From assembly GCA_045130665.1 (NCBI GenBank), contig JBGUQC010000004.1, positions 372,001 to 436,000 on the forward strand: 64,000 bases of DNA. The letters run 5' to 3'. The DNA comes from RGIG8124 sp045130665 (GTDB taxonomy: Bacteria; Bacillota; Clostridia; Christensenellales; CAG-917). The notes under the pieces are model-generated. The model had not been told where the DNA came from. It did not search any database and saw only the letters and a list, made by a program, of their open reading frames with translations. Shown piece after piece: positions 16,301 to 26,500 of this stretch (positions are counted from its first letter, which is position 1; each line of letters starts with the position of its first letter). A program made the position numbers and the translations under genes.

Positions 16301-19025
16301 TTTCCAATGTTGGAGAACAGTTTGCAAATGCGCCCGCGCCCATAGAACTTACGGATGCAGGGATTGTAATACTTGTTAAAGAAGTACAACCATCAAAAGC
16401 ATTATTACCAATTTCAGCTAAAGCTGGTGAGAAATCAAAGATTGTTGTTAATGATTTACAACCATTAAATGCATGGTCTTCAATCTTTCTTACTTGGCTT
16501 GTAACAACTGATACAGCATTGAGTGGTTCTGGACTATCTAAAGATTCACTTACATCATCATCTTTATCTTCAAGATAAAGAACCTTTGTTAAGTTTTCAC
16601 AACCCGCAAATGCACTTGCTTGAATAACAGTAACCGTGCTTGGCATATAAAATTCTTTTATATCTTTACCAGCAAAACTACCTATTTCGGTAATTGGTTT
16701 ACCATCATATGTTCTTGGAATAGTGACTATTGTATCTTTGAAATACTTTTGTGCACTTACAACATATCCATTACCAGATGCATCTAGGCTGTAATCGAAT
16801 CCTTCTTGGCCATTACGAACCATATATAGTCCGCCGAATACACCACCAACAACTGCAATAATAACTAAAATAGCTACAACAGAAATAATAGCAGCTCTCT
16901 TAGATTTCTTTTTGCCACTTGCTTTCTTTGCTGCACTAATTCTCTTTTCTTGTCTTTCTGCAACATCTTTATATCTTTCTGCATCATGTTTAGATGCATT
17001 GGATACTGCTAAACTATACTCTGGAACAGATTTAATTGATGTATCTTGTGCAACCATAGCTTCATCTGAATCACTACGTAATTTGGATTGAACGATTGCC
17101 CAGTAAATCTCGTGATCATTTTTATCTGTTTCAATGTATTTTTCAAAGTACATTGTAGCTTGATCGTATAGACCTCTTTCGAAACAAGCCTCACCCATCT
17201 TCTTAATGTAGATATTAATTGGCTTGTCATCACCGTATTCCTCTTGAGGAATTCTATCTAAGAAATGAGCAAATGCCTCGAATATTCCATCTTCTGGTGT
17301 AATATCGTATACATCTGTTTCACTCTCGGAATTTACAATGTACATTATGCAAGCAGAAATAAATGTGGATAATATCTCTGTTCTAGGTGTCTTTGGATTT
17401 GCTGCCTTTAACATATTATCTACATCTTGGTATAAGGTGAAATCAGGCATAAACTTGTATAGTCTATCTATTCCCTTACAACCTAGCTTGCAATAAATCT
17501 TTCCTAAATATCCTCTATAATTTGTGCGGTCTACTCTGTTAATATTTGTGAACCACTTTTCTGCAACTGGCATTCCACCTTCTTTGGATAATGCGTTGTT
17601 TGCATACAAGAACATGTTCTCGGTATATGTATTAACATCTGACCTGTTGGATTTTTCTAAAATAGAGTTAAATGCAGGCTCCATCTCTGCTGGATGATTT
17701 GTCTTCATCAACAAGGATAAGTCTTCTGCTATACATTGATCTCTTAACTTATATCTATGTCTGTTAAGGACATTTACCCAATTTAAAATTGGATCCTTTG
17801 CAGTACTATCTACATCCAAAAGGACAACCATACGTTTATGGATGGTTGAAACAAGTTTTTCTAAGTCCTCTTGTCTAATAGTTTCTAAAATATGTGCAAC
17901 TCTTTCATATTGGTTGGCTTTTTCAATAGCTTCAAAGAGTTCATGGTCATGAGCTGTTTTGTACTCAACTTTTAAAGTTGCCCAGTTTGCATATAAGTCT
18001 TTCTCATCTTGTGCAAGAAGTTGGTCTTTCCAATATCCTGCCTTTTCAAAGTTTTGAGTTGTGACATATGCACCAATAATATATTGGATGAAGGCCATGT
18101 AATAACTATATGGTCTGTTATTACACATACGAAGAACAGATGCCTTTAATATTTTTTCTGCTTCTTCTATATCTGTCTTTGCTTTAATACATGCAATTGC
18201 ATAATCATATGCAACTCTATGTAATTTCTTAACAGATTGGTCATTATAATCACAGAATGCTAAGTAGCATTTTGTAAATTGTGCTGTTTGCTTGTAATTA
18301 ATTAATAACTTTGCACCCTCACAGAATACATTTAATACTGTGACAGCATCATCTAATCTAACAGATGAGTCTAAGAATTCTTTTACCATACTGTAGTTGG
18401 TAAAGTTATGTGCATGTTCAGCGTGGAAAACGTCAATAGACTTAGCGCCAGAAATTGCTAAGATATTACCAATTATTGCAACTGGATATTTAACTTGGGA
18501 AAGTATTGATTCAAAATGTCCTGATGCAGCACCGAATTCACCCTTTTCCAATTCGATGTATGCTTGTTGAAGAATATCCTTGTATTGAGGATCAATGTTG
18601 TCAGTTCCCTTTTTAGAACATAAATTAATTGAAGGTGTATTTCCAAGTCTAACAATTTTGTTAGCTATGTTTTCTTCTACCTTTGGCTCTTCCTTCTTTT
18701 GAACTGTTGGAGTTGGTTGTACTGGTTGAACAGGTTCTGCAGGTTTTTGAACTACAGTAGGAGCAACCTTTGGTTCTTCAACAGGTTGTGGTCTTTGTGG
18801 AGCAGTAGGTTGTACTGGTTGAACTGGCTTTGGTGGAACTGCTGCTGATGGTCTTACTGGCGCAGTAGGAGCAGTAGGCCTTTGTGGCGATACTGGAGGA
18901 TTAGATCCTGAAACAGGAGCACCTGGTCTTTGTGGAACAGGTCCTGGTCTTACTGGCGCTGATGGCCTTTGTGGTGCACCTGGTCTTGATGGTGCTACCT
19001 TGATTTCATTGTTTTCTTCTGACAT
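13377..19025 (-). CDS. Giant N-in/C-out membrane protein: Pro-rich, TPR-like, LRR_5 and seven InlB-type repeats
   Basis: The 1882-residue protein has no signal peptide. Layout: Pro/Arg/Gln-rich N-terminus (1-~120) with repeated 'RPGAP/RPSAP' units; helical TPR-like repeats (~125-700); a basic stop (KKASGKKKSKR) and one membrane helix at ~711-733; a first BspA-type leucine-rich block (~745-935: 'AFAGCENLTKV', 'HAFNGCKSLT'); seven InlB/Listeria-Bacteroides repeats (~940-1465, each with GY.F.GW and ending in a Trp/Phe); and a second LRR_5 block (~1470-1882). The positive-inside rule puts the TPR half in the cytoplasm and the adhesin-like half outside. No LPXTG motif is present. It is transcribed alone. 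A link from internal assembly to external binding is inference. Confidence 0.82.
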   Translation of the reverse strand: MSEENNEIKVAPSRPGAPQRPSAPVRPGPVPQRPGAPVSGSNPPVSPQRPTAPTAPVRPSAAVPPKPVQPVQPTAPQRPQPVEEPKVAPTVVQKPAEPVQPVQPTPTVQKKEEPKVEENIANKIVRLGNTPSINLCSKKGTDNIDPQYKDILQQAYIELEKGEFGAASGHFESILSQVKYPVAIIGNILAISGAKSIDVFHAEHAHNFTNYSMVKEFLDSSVRLDDAVTVLNVFCEGAKLLINYKQTAQFTKCYLAFCDYNDQSVKKLHRVAYDYAIACIKAKTDIEEAEKILKASVLRMCNNRPYSYYMAFIQYIIGAYVTTQNFEKAGYWKDQLLAQDEKDLYANWATLKVEYKTAHDHELFEAIEKANQYERVAHILETIRQEDLEKLVSTIHKRMVVLLDVDSTAKDPILNWVNVLNRHRYKLRDQCIAEDLSLLMKTNHPAEMEPAFNSILEKSNRSDVNTYTENMFLYANNALSKEGGMPVAEKWFTNINRVDRTNYRGYLGKIYCKLGCKGIDRLYKFMPDFTLYQDVDNMLKAANPKTPRTEILSTFISACIMYIVNSESETDVYDITPEDGIFEAFAHFLDRIPQEEYGDDKPINIYIKKMGEACFERGLYDQATMYFEKYIETDKNDHEIYWAIVQSKLRSDSDEAMVAQDTSIKSVPEYSLAVSNASKHDAERYKDVAERQEKRISAAKKASGKKKSKRAAIISVVAILVIIAVVGGVFGGLYMVRNGQEGFDYSLDASGNGYVVSAQKYFKDTIVTIPRTYDGKPITEIGSFAGKDIKEFYMPSTVTVIQASAFAGCENLTKVLYLEDKDDDVSESLDSPEPLNAVSVVTSQVRKIEDHAFNGCKSLTTIFDFSPALAEIGNNAFDGCTSLTSITIPASVSSMGAGAFANCSPTLEIVLPNRQTAPNWPEGWNGASQEEYECLVQYQFDVKDTSGSTVKSQRVLYGKAFTLLVPKEDAKPGYTFSGWYSAEIGGTKYTDENGVGIGTWGVMGSRKIFAQWTPKQNNLVFYSNGGSGDMETLKVNTAAVINLPANTFTRTGYSFAGWATTASGNVAYEDEAEFVMPTDSTVALYAIWEASTNELRFNANGGTGTMDSMFIAATRSANITSCTFTRNGYRFLGWSTTPNGEVQYANGASYTMGEESLYILYAIWGYDTYTITYELNGGTNAENNPTSYLMISDTIPLNTPTKLGYDFGGWYTTSTFTASSRIDSIEHGSYGNKTLYAKWNIHEYSISYSFNEGTKVDPDSAYPRVYTIESDITLGSLSRTGYRFLGWFAGSVQITRIYQRTGDLVNLTARFEEQEYSITYNLHGGTNSANNPSGYYMSSEAITIEAPSREGYTFLGWLGTNIVGDPRTTITIVSGSVGDRAYEACWQVNVTYHANDGSTGTDKVRTTYTGASYTFEANDFVNISYTFVGWATSPSGDIVYHDGATITVQDDHIDLYAKWVGAFNFAATQDGTGWIIVGLARTKDTIVVPELFEGKPIVGMASNVFKNNTTITSIEIVSRSADFSIGDFAFYGCTKLTTVTFPANVTSIGKGIFAYCNKLTTINFVGNDKYEVANGSIVDKNYDGNGNKAVIAGTNSSRIPTDVKIVASYAFYRLTVKSTLVFNNTYGTLVETIEENAFYGCTAIQSLEITKNIEYIGQYAFANMVNLKTLTFATDGTEDLTIDSYAFYNCYSLKSLTVPARLTELAPYAFASCYSITSIAADDGGTYLTTTTLGDHKALLKKNAEGDNYTLVLGCSETAWFNDVDIIGEGAFYLMTNGASKIKLTFRNSLREIGDYAFYGCSFQSTNPNTNLVTTIGNGAFAETNITSILIQANVTTIGEGAFNSCLSLSAINCKAASQPSGWNSAWYGDCDPSIIVFGHQD

Positions 19026-19237
19026 TTTGTTACGTTTTCCCCTTTCCTATGCACATACGTGCAATAGTAATACAAAATAAGTCTATCACAATATATATAC
19101 AATGGCAAACGGAAATTTTATTTGATTTTCGCTATTCTAACCATATTAAATTTTTGCAAAAATCAAAAATAATACCATTCTAAACCAGTGAAATGGGCAA
19201 AATAAGCATAAAAATGCAATTGAATATTTTTTACTAA

Positions 19238-19267
19238 TTGATATAATGTGTCTCTTTTTTGTATAAT
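19238..19267 (+). promoter_or_regulatory. Promoter of the GH27 gene
   Basis: TTGATA (19238-19243) and TATAAT (19262-19267) with an 18-bp spacer, about 40 bp before the ATG. The 280-bp gap also serves the divergent giant-protein gene; nothing else is seen in it. Confidence 0.65.
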
Positions 19268-19305
19268 ATATGCGACAAAAATAATTTTATTTTTCGGAGA
19301 GTATT

Positions 19306-20925
19306 ATGAAAAGAAACGGCATGTGCCCTATTTGTTATCTACGTTCACTATTTAGAAAGAAAGTTATTGATTCAGTTAAAGATATCCCATATGACAACGA
19401 TACAAGAAAGACTCCTTTAATGGGTTGGTCTACATGGAATACTTTTGCTAATCATGTTAGTGAAAAACTAATCCTAGATACAGCCAAAGCAATGAAGGAT
19501 AACGGGCTTGTTGATGCTGGTTATACATATGTTAATATTGATGACAACTGGCAATCTGGATCTAGAGATAAAGAGGGCAATTTAGTTGCAGACTTCACCA
19601 CCTTCCCAAGAGGTATTGCACCACTTGTAAAAGATATTAATGCAATGGGCATGAAATTGGGTATTTATTCGAGTAATGGAACACTTACTTGCGAGGATAT
19701 GCCAGCAGGAATAAACAATGAATATAAAGATGCATACACATATGCAAAATGGGGCTGTGAATATCTAAAGTATGACTTTTGTCATAATATTAAGATTCCA
19801 CCATATGCTCCACTTATTTATGGCATTGAAATTGCACCTTTTGGAACAGATGAAAGTGAGACCATTTTATGCAACAATGCAAAGCTTGAAGGACTTGCTA
19901 AATTTATGCCTTGTAAAAAGCTTGAAAACGGACAATATATCTCTGGTTTAGATGCTTGCCAAGGAAAGGCAATATTTAAGGTAAATGTTAAAAAAGCAGG
20001 AGATTATTCCTTCACTATTTTAATTAGAAAATACGGCAAAAAATATGATAAGTTCTTAACAGTTAAAGTTAACGGAAATGATTCATATTACATTACCTGT
20101 CCAGGACAAAAGAAAATCAACGTTACAGGCAGATTCCAAACTATTATTGCACTCAATGAAGGCGAAAACATTATTGAATTATTTAATCCAATAAACAATA
20201 GTATGGCAAGTGCAAAACTTCTATATAGAAGAATGGCAAATGCTTTAATAGATGCCTCATATAGAGTTGCAAAAGAAAATAACGAGGATAGAAAACCTAT
20301 CACCTTCTCTATTTGTGAATGGGGATTTAGAAAGCCATGGCTTTGGGGATATTCTGCAGGCAATATGTGGAGAACCACACCAGATATTAAGGCTTGGTGG
20401 CCTTGGATGATGCTTATATATGGAAGAAATGTTAAGTTATATAAATATGCATCCCCTTCTCACTTCAATGATCCAGATATGCTCGAGGTTGGCAATGGAA
20501 AACTAACATATGACGAGAATATGGCACACTTTGCACTATGGTGCATGATGGCATCTCCTCTCGTTTTAGGTAATGATATTAGAAATATTACAAAACCAGT
20601 ATTAGATATAGTTACAAATAAAGAATTAATCGCAATAGACCAAGATATTCTTTGCAAACAAGCAAAGAGAGTTATTAAAGGTGGCGTTGATGTTCTTGCA
20701 AAACCACTTGAAGATGGTATTGCTGTTTGTTTCTTTAATAAAGGCGGAGAAAAGAAGAACTTCAAGTTCGACCCAACTATACTAATTAAGGATGATTATA
20801 TCGCTGCAGATGAAATAAATTCATATACTATTCAAAATATAGTTGGCGAAACAAAATTAGATGGTATAATAGTGTCTGGTAACATACCAAAACATGGAGT
20901 AATTGTATTTAAATACAAAAAATGA
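19306..20925 (+). CDS. GH27 alpha-galactosidase-like glycosidase with an inserted carbohydrate-binding-like domain
   Basis: The 539-residue protein carries GH27 signatures: TPLMGWSTWNTF (37-48), YVNIDDNWQ, MGMKLGIYSSNG, WGCEYLKYDFC with the nucleophile Asp at D157, then FSICEWG and FNDPDMLEVG (387-396) with the acid/base region. Between the nucleophile and 'FSICEWG' lies a ~140-residue insertion (~175-310) of beta-strand character resembling a carbohydrate-binding module. There is no signal peptide, so it acts in the cytoplasm, releasing terminal alpha-galactose or a related sugar (N-acetylgalactosaminidase and arabinopyranosidase activities occur in GH27). The first 15 residues hold CPIC, a possible metal site without a partner. 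It overlaps the next gene by 4 bp; galM and galE lie nearby. Confidence 0.85.
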   Translation: MKRNGMCPICYLRSLFRKKVIDSVKDIPYDNDTRKTPLMGWSTWNTFANHVSEKLILDTAKAMKDNGLVDAGYTYVNIDDNWQSGSRDKEGNLVADFTTFPRGIAPLVKDINAMGMKLGIYSSNGTLTCEDMPAGINNEYKDAYTYAKWGCEYLKYDFCHNIKIPPYAPLIYGIEIAPFGTDESETILCNNAKLEGLAKFMPCKKLENGQYISGLDACQGKAIFKVNVKKAGDYSFTILIRKYGKKYDKFLTVKVNGNDSYYITCPGQKKINVTGRFQTIIALNEGENIIELFNPINNSMASAKLLYRRMANALIDASYRVAKENNEDRKPITFSICEWGFRKPWLWGYSAGNMWRTTPDIKAWWPWMMLIYGRNVKLYKYASPSHFNDPDMLEVGNGKLTYDENMAHFALWCMMASPLVLGNDIRNITKPVLDIVTNKELIAIDQDILCKQAKRVIKGGVDVLAKPLEDGIAVCFFNKGGEKKNFKFDPTILIKDDYIAADEINSYTIQNIVGETKLDGIIVSGNIPKHGVIVFKYKK

Positions 20926-22289
20926 AAAATTTAAAGTTTGAACATTTTAGAAGACCAAGGAAAATCTTGATATTAGGTGCAGGTATTGGTGGCCTATATT
21001 GTGCATATATTTTAGGTAAAAATGGATATAATGTTACCCTACTTGAAAGCAGATCTCAAGATGAACTTGGATATCCATGGTGTGATGCAGTAGATCCGGA
21101 GACATTTAAGGATGTTGGCATAGACTTACCATCAGATGCATATATTCCAAAGCAAGTATTATCTTTTATTGGTCCACAAGGCGAAGGACAAATTAGACAA
21201 AAGGATAACAAGGCTAAATCTTTGGATGTAGATAGAAAGAAACTTATAAAGACTTTAATATCCCTTGCCTCCGCTTATTCAACAATATATTTCAACACAA
21301 ATGCAGACGAACTTTTAATTGAAGATAACTTTGTTATCGGTGCAAAATGTGGAGATAAAATATACAAGGCAGAATTAACGATAGATTCAACTGGTGTATT
21401 TTCTAAATATAGAGAATCTACCCCTACTCATTTTCTAATGAGAGATGAATTTAAAGATGAAGATGTTATCCACGCATATAGAACATTTATTAAAAAAAGA
21501 GATGACGAGGAAAAAGAATCAAATGTATACCTTATGCCACACGGCATAAAAGGTATCACATGGTGTAAAGATGCTCCAGATAAAAACTATTCAGATGTTT
21601 TCATTGGAAAGACTGAGTCTTTAACAGAAAAAGATATCAATCTTGAACTCTATTCTCTATATAATATGCACACCTATCTAACGGATAAGCATCTCTTCGA
21701 TATTAAGGAATGTATTCCAATTAGATACCCTCTGGGTATGATGGTTGGAGATGGCTATGTAATTGTAGGTAATGCAGCTGCAACAATTAAACCAACATCT
21801 GGTAGCGGAATTCAAACAACTTTAATTGCTGCATATTATCTTTGTAAAGCAATTGCAAAGGCTGAAGATAGACTTTACACTGCTGAAAATCTTTGGGATT
21901 ACCAATATGACTTTATGAAGAAAGTTGGAGATGGATTATATAGACAATATATAGTTCGTTGCTTCATGGAATACCTTCCAACAGAAGATCTACAATGGAT
22001 ATTCACATCAGGCTTACTAAATGAAAACCTTATTAACCTTATGTACGGACAATTTAGTAAACTAAATAACTTCTCTTTCAACGACATAAAGAAGACATAT
22101 GGTATTGCAATGTCTCAACCAAAATTAACAGATACAGTTAATACAATTATTAAAAAATTCGCAGCAAGTACACTCATCACATCAAGGATGCCAAGAAGCT
22201 ATGAATTCTCTTCTGTTTTGAAGTGGAAAACCGAATATGACGAATTTATTAAAAAAGTTAGACAAGAAGCAGAAAAACTGGTTGATTAA
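20922..22289 (+). CDS. FAD-dependent oxidoreductase, geranylgeranyl-reductase-like
   Basis: The 455-residue protein starts with a Rossmann FAD-binding motif (ILGAGIGGLYCAYILGKNGY, E at the strand end) and has the second FAD motif 'GDGYVIVGNAAATIKPTSGSGI' around residues 275-297, the layout of geranylgeranyl reductase and related group A flavoproteins. These reduce isoprenoid double bonds or act as hydroxylase/halogenase-like enzymes; the substrate here cannot be told. There is no membrane segment. The start overlaps the GH27 stop as ATGA, so the two are coupled, an odd pairing of glycosidase and lipid-type reductase. A terminator overlaps the stop codon. Confidence 0.75.
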   Translation: MKNLKFEHFRRPRKILILGAGIGGLYCAYILGKNGYNVTLLESRSQDELGYPWCDAVDPETFKDVGIDLPSDAYIPKQVLSFIGPQGEGQIRQKDNKAKSLDVDRKKLIKTLISLASAYSTIYFNTNADELLIEDNFVIGAKCGDKIYKAELTIDSTGVFSKYRESTPTHFLMRDEFKDEDVIHAYRTFIKKRDDEEKESNVYLMPHGIKGITWCKDAPDKNYSDVFIGKTESLTEKDINLELYSLYNMHTYLTDKHLFDIKECIPIRYPLGMMVGDGYVIVGNAAATIKPTSGSGIQTTLIAAYYLCKAIAKAEDRLYTAENLWDYQYDFMKKVGDGLYRQYIVRCFMEYLPTEDLQWIFTSGLLNENLINLMYGQFSKLNNFSFNDIKKTYGIAMSQPKLTDTVNTIIKKFAASTLITSRMPRSYEFSSVLKWKTEYDEFIKKVRQEAEKLVD

Positions 22290-22306
22290 TTCAACCATTT
22301 TTTTTA
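22279..22306 (+). terminator. Terminator overlapping the flavoprotein stop codon
   Basis: TGGTTGA-ttaat-TCAACCA followed by eight T. The 7-bp stem begins inside the coding sequence and the TAA lies in the loop. Confidence 0.85.
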
Positions 22307-22446
22307 CAATAATATAAAATAAGAGACAAAAGTGCTCTTCATACATTTCAATTATACATGATTGTGCATAAATATTGCGCTTTTATACATTATTTTTCTT
22401 AAAAATGCATAAACAAAAAATATTTTAATTTTTTATTCAAAAACTC

Positions 22447-22475
22447 TTGACTATCACTAAATTTATAGGTATATT
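22447..22475 (+). promoter_or_regulatory. Promoter of carA
   Basis: TTGACT (22447-22452), 17 bp, TATATT (22470-22475). The predicted leader is only about 28 nt, too short for a PyrR attenuator or riboswitch. The remaining 22307-22446 holds no recognised feature. Confidence 0.65.
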
Positions 22476-22510
22476 AAGCAAAATATATAAATATATTTAG
22501 GAGTTTTTCT

Positions 22511-23584
22511 ATGTCAGATAGGTACCTAGTTTTAGAAAATGGCACAACATTCAAAGGAAAAGCTTTCGGTGCAGACAAAAGTGTTATCGGCGAAGTCGTA
22601 TTCACAACGTCTATGGTTGGATATGTAGAAACATTGACAGACCCTTCTTATTACGGACAAATAGTTACTCACACATTCCCACTCATTGGTAATTACGGAA
22701 TCATTGATGAAGACTTTGAGTCAAGTTCACCAAAACTTTTCGGTTATATCGTTAAGACACCTTCAGATACCCCTTCAAATTACAGAATGAATTCAACTCT
22801 TGATGCTTTCTTAAAAGAATGCGGTATTCCAGGATTATATGGAATAGATACAAGAGCATTAACAAAGATTATTCGTGAAGTTGGCGTTATGAACGGAATG
22901 ATTACAGACGATTTATCCAATGTAGATTATGAAGCAATTAGAGACTTCTCTATTAAAGAAGCTCTAAAACATGTTTCAACACCTAGACCATACACAGTAG
23001 GCGAAGGAAAAAAGAATATTGTTTTATTAGATTATGGTTATAAAGGTTATATAGTAAAGGAATTGTTAAAGAGAGATTGCAAGGTAACAATAATGCCTTA
23101 CAACTCCACTGCTAAACAAATCCTAGACTTAAAACCAGATGGAATCATGCTTTCAAACGGTCCTGGAGATCCAGCTGAAAACGTCGAGTCTATTAAAACA
23201 TTAAGAGATTTACTACCATACAATATTCCAACATTCGGAATTTGCTTAGGTCACCAACTACTTGCTTTAGCAAACGGATTCCAAACAGGTAAACTAAAAT
23301 ACGGACATAGAGGCGGAAACCAACCTTGCAAAGATTTAGAATCAGGTAAAACATATATCACATCTCAAAACCATGGATATCAAGTATTAACCGAATCCAT
23401 TGACCCAGAGATAGCAAAAGAAAGTTTTGTAAACGTAAATGATGGAACATGTGAAGGTATTATATACCTCCAGCATCCAGCAATTACAGCTCAATTCCAC
23501 CCAGAAGCAAGAGGAGGTCCAACAGATACGAACTTCCTATTTGACAACTTCATGAAATTAATGGAGGTGAAATCATGCCACTAA
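22511..23584 (+). CDS. carA: Carbamoyl-phosphate synthase small subunit
   Basis: The 357-residue protein has the CarA N-terminal domain (YLVLENGTTFKGKAFGA; TSMVGYVETLTDPSYYGQIV) and a class I glutamine amidotransferase domain: NIVLLDYGYKG, LSNGPGDPAE, GICLGHQL with nucleophile C245, and FHPEA near the end. It hydrolyses glutamine and passes ammonia to CarB for carbamoyl phosphate, used for pyrimidines and arginine. Length and motifs are normal. Its stop overlaps the carB start by 10 bp, so translation is coupled. No pyrimidine or arginine genes flank the pair. Confidence 0.96.
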   Translation: MSDRYLVLENGTTFKGKAFGADKSVIGEVVFTTSMVGYVETLTDPSYYGQIVTHTFPLIGNYGIIDEDFESSSPKLFGYIVKTPSDTPSNYRMNSTLDAFLKECGIPGLYGIDTRALTKIIREVGVMNGMITDDLSNVDYEAIRDFSIKEALKHVSTPRPYTVGEGKKNIVLLDYGYKGYIVKELLKRDCKVTIMPYNSTAKQILDLKPDGIMLSNGPGDPAENVESIKTLRDLLPYNIPTFGICLGHQLLALANGFQTGKLKYGHRGGNQPCKDLESGKTYITSQNHGYQVLTESIDPEIAKESFVNVNDGTCEGIIYLQHPAITAQFHPEARGGPTDTNFLFDNFMKLMEVKSCH

Positions 23585-26500
23585 ATCCATCAATTAAAAA
23601 AGTTATGTTAATCGGATCAGGTCCAATTGTTATTGGACAAGCAGCAGAGTTTGACTATTCTGGAACTCAAGCACTAAGAGCTTTAAAAGAAGAAGGAATT
23701 AATGTTGTATTAGTTAACTCTAACCCTGCAACAATCATGACAGACACTCATCTTGCAGATGAGGTTTATCTTGAACCATTAACTTTAGAAACAATTAAAA
23801 GAATTCTCCTAAAGGAGAAACCAGATAGCATCCTTTCTGGATTTGGCGGACAAACAGGTTTAACTCTCTGTATGGAACTTGCAAAATCTGGATTCTTAAA
23901 GGATAACAATATAACACTTTTAGGAACATCTCCAGAAACTATTGATAAAGCTGAAGACAGATTACTCTTCAAACAATTAATGGAATCTATAGATCAACCA
24001 TGTGTTCCATCTGATGTAGTAACCGAACTTGAGCCTGCAGTTGAGCTTGCATATAAACTTGGATTCCCAGTTGTTGTAAGACCAGCATTCACTCTTGCTG
24101 GAACTGGTGGCGGTATCGCAGATAACGAAGAACAATTCAGACAAATTGCAGAAAACGGATTAAAACTCTCACCAATTCACCAAATTCTTGTTGAAAAGAG
24201 CATTGCTGGATTCAAAGAAATTGAGTTTGAAACAATGAGAGATGCTGTAGGAAATTGCATAGCAATTTGTTCTATGGAAAACGTAGACCCAGTTGGTATT
24301 CACACTGGAGATAGTATCGTTATTGCACCATGTATTACACTTGCAGATAGAGAGTATCAAATGCTCCGTTCTGCAGCACTACATATTATTAATGCTCTTG
24401 GTATGGAAGGTGGATGTAATGTTCAATTCGCATTAGACCCAGATTCAAACAATTACTATGTAATCGAAGTTAACCCAAGAGTTTCAAGATCCTCTGCTCT
24501 TGCATCTAAGGCAACAGGTTACCCAATCGCAAAAGTATCAACAAAGATAGCAATTGGTTATACTCTTGATGAAATCAAGAACGCTGTTACAAAGAAAACA
24601 TATGCTTGTTTCGAACCAGCTATTGACTATGTTGCAGTTAAGTTCCCAAAGTGGCCATTTGATAAATTCGTTTATGCAGCAAGAGATTTAGGTACACAAA
24701 TGAAAGCAACTGGCGAAGTCATGTCTCTTGCAGATAGTTTTGAAGCAGCATTAATGAAATCTGTAATTGGTGTTGAACTTAAACTTGAAACACTTCGTTT
24801 ACCAAAGTTTGCTTCAGCTACAGATGAAGAAGTGGAAAAAGCAATACATCATCAATCAGACGAAAGAGTCTTCGCAATCTTTGAAGGCTTATATCGTGGC
24901 GTAACAATCGAGCACATCCATGATATCACAAAGATAGACGAATGGTTCTTAAACGGCATTCTAAGGCTTGCAAATATGCTTCACAAGCTCGAAACAGAGC
25001 CTCTTACATACGAAACATATGTAGAAGCAAAGAAGATGGGATACTTAGATAGAACTATTAAGAGATTAACAGGTCACGTATATCCAATTAAGCCAAGCTT
25101 CAAGATGGTTGATACATGTGCAGCTGAATTCCAAGCAGTAACTCCATACTTCTATAATATCTATGGAACAGATGCTGAAGGTTTTGAATCAGAACTTCAC
25201 TTAACAAGAAAGAAACCAGTAGTCGTAGTTTTAGGTTCAGGTCCAATTAGAATTGGACAAGGTATTGAATTCGACTATGCTTCAGTATCTTGTGTTAATA
25301 CATTAAGAAAACTTGGATATGAAGTTGTTATTATAAATAATAACCCTGAAACAGTTTCAACAGACTTTGACTGTTCAGACAGACTTTATTTCGAACCATT
25401 AGACGAAGAAATAGTTTTAGACATCATTAAAGAAGAACAACCAGTTGGTGTTGTTGCATCCTTCGGTGGTGGTACAGCTATTAAATTAACAAAAGCTTTA
25501 TATAAAGCTGGTGTTCCAATCTTAGGATCTTCCTTCGATACCATTGATATGGCCGAAGATAGAGAAAGATTTGATGCACTCCTTGAAGAATTGAATGTCA
25601 AGAGAGCAAAAGGATTCACAGTATTCAGCAAAGAAGAAGCAATTAATATTGCTAACGAACTTGAATACCCTGTTTTACTTAGACCATCTTATGTTCTCGG
25701 TGGACAAAACATGACAATTGCCTATGGCGATGATGATGTTGCAGAGTTTATGGACATTATCTTATCTACAGGAATTGATAACCCAGTATTAATTGATAAG
25801 TACATAGTTGGAACAGAACTTGAAGTTGATGCTATCTATGATGGAGAAAACGTATTAGTTCCAGGTATCATGCAACACATTGAAAGAAGTGGCGTTCACT
25901 CTGGTGATAGTATTGCAGTTTACCCAGCACAAATTGATGACGAAGTAACAGAAAAGATCATTGATACAACTAAGAAACTATGTAAAGGCATAAATGCCTT
26001 AGGTATTGTAAACATCCAATTCATAGTTAAGGATTATGAAGTTTACATCATTGAAATTAACCCAAGAGCATCTAGAACAGTCCCATACATTTCAAAGGTT
26101 ACAGGCGTTCCAATTTGTGAACTTGCAACTAGAGTTATGCTTGGTGAAAAAATTGTAGACCTTGGATATGGTACAGACCTATATAAGTCTTCCCCATACA
26201 TTGCAGTTAAAGTTCCAGTCTTCTCATTTGAGAAGTTAACAAACGTAGATACACAACTTGGACCAGAAATGAAATCCACTGGTGAAGTTCTTGGAATTGG
26301 TAAAACACTTAAAGAAGCACTCTTTAAGGGCTTAATTGCTGCAGGATATAAGATGAAGAGATCTGGCGGTGTATTCATCTCTGTAAGAGATTCAGATAAG
26401 ACAGAAACCGCTAAGATTGCAGAGCAATTTGCAAAACTTAAATTCAAGATTTATGCAACAGCAGGAACACAAGAGTTCTTAAAGAAATATAATATTAAGT

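Noticed and set aside
22476..22510. PyrR attenuator or pyrimidine-responsive leader before carA
   Set aside because: The predicted leader is about 28 nt, with no anti-terminator or terminator structures.
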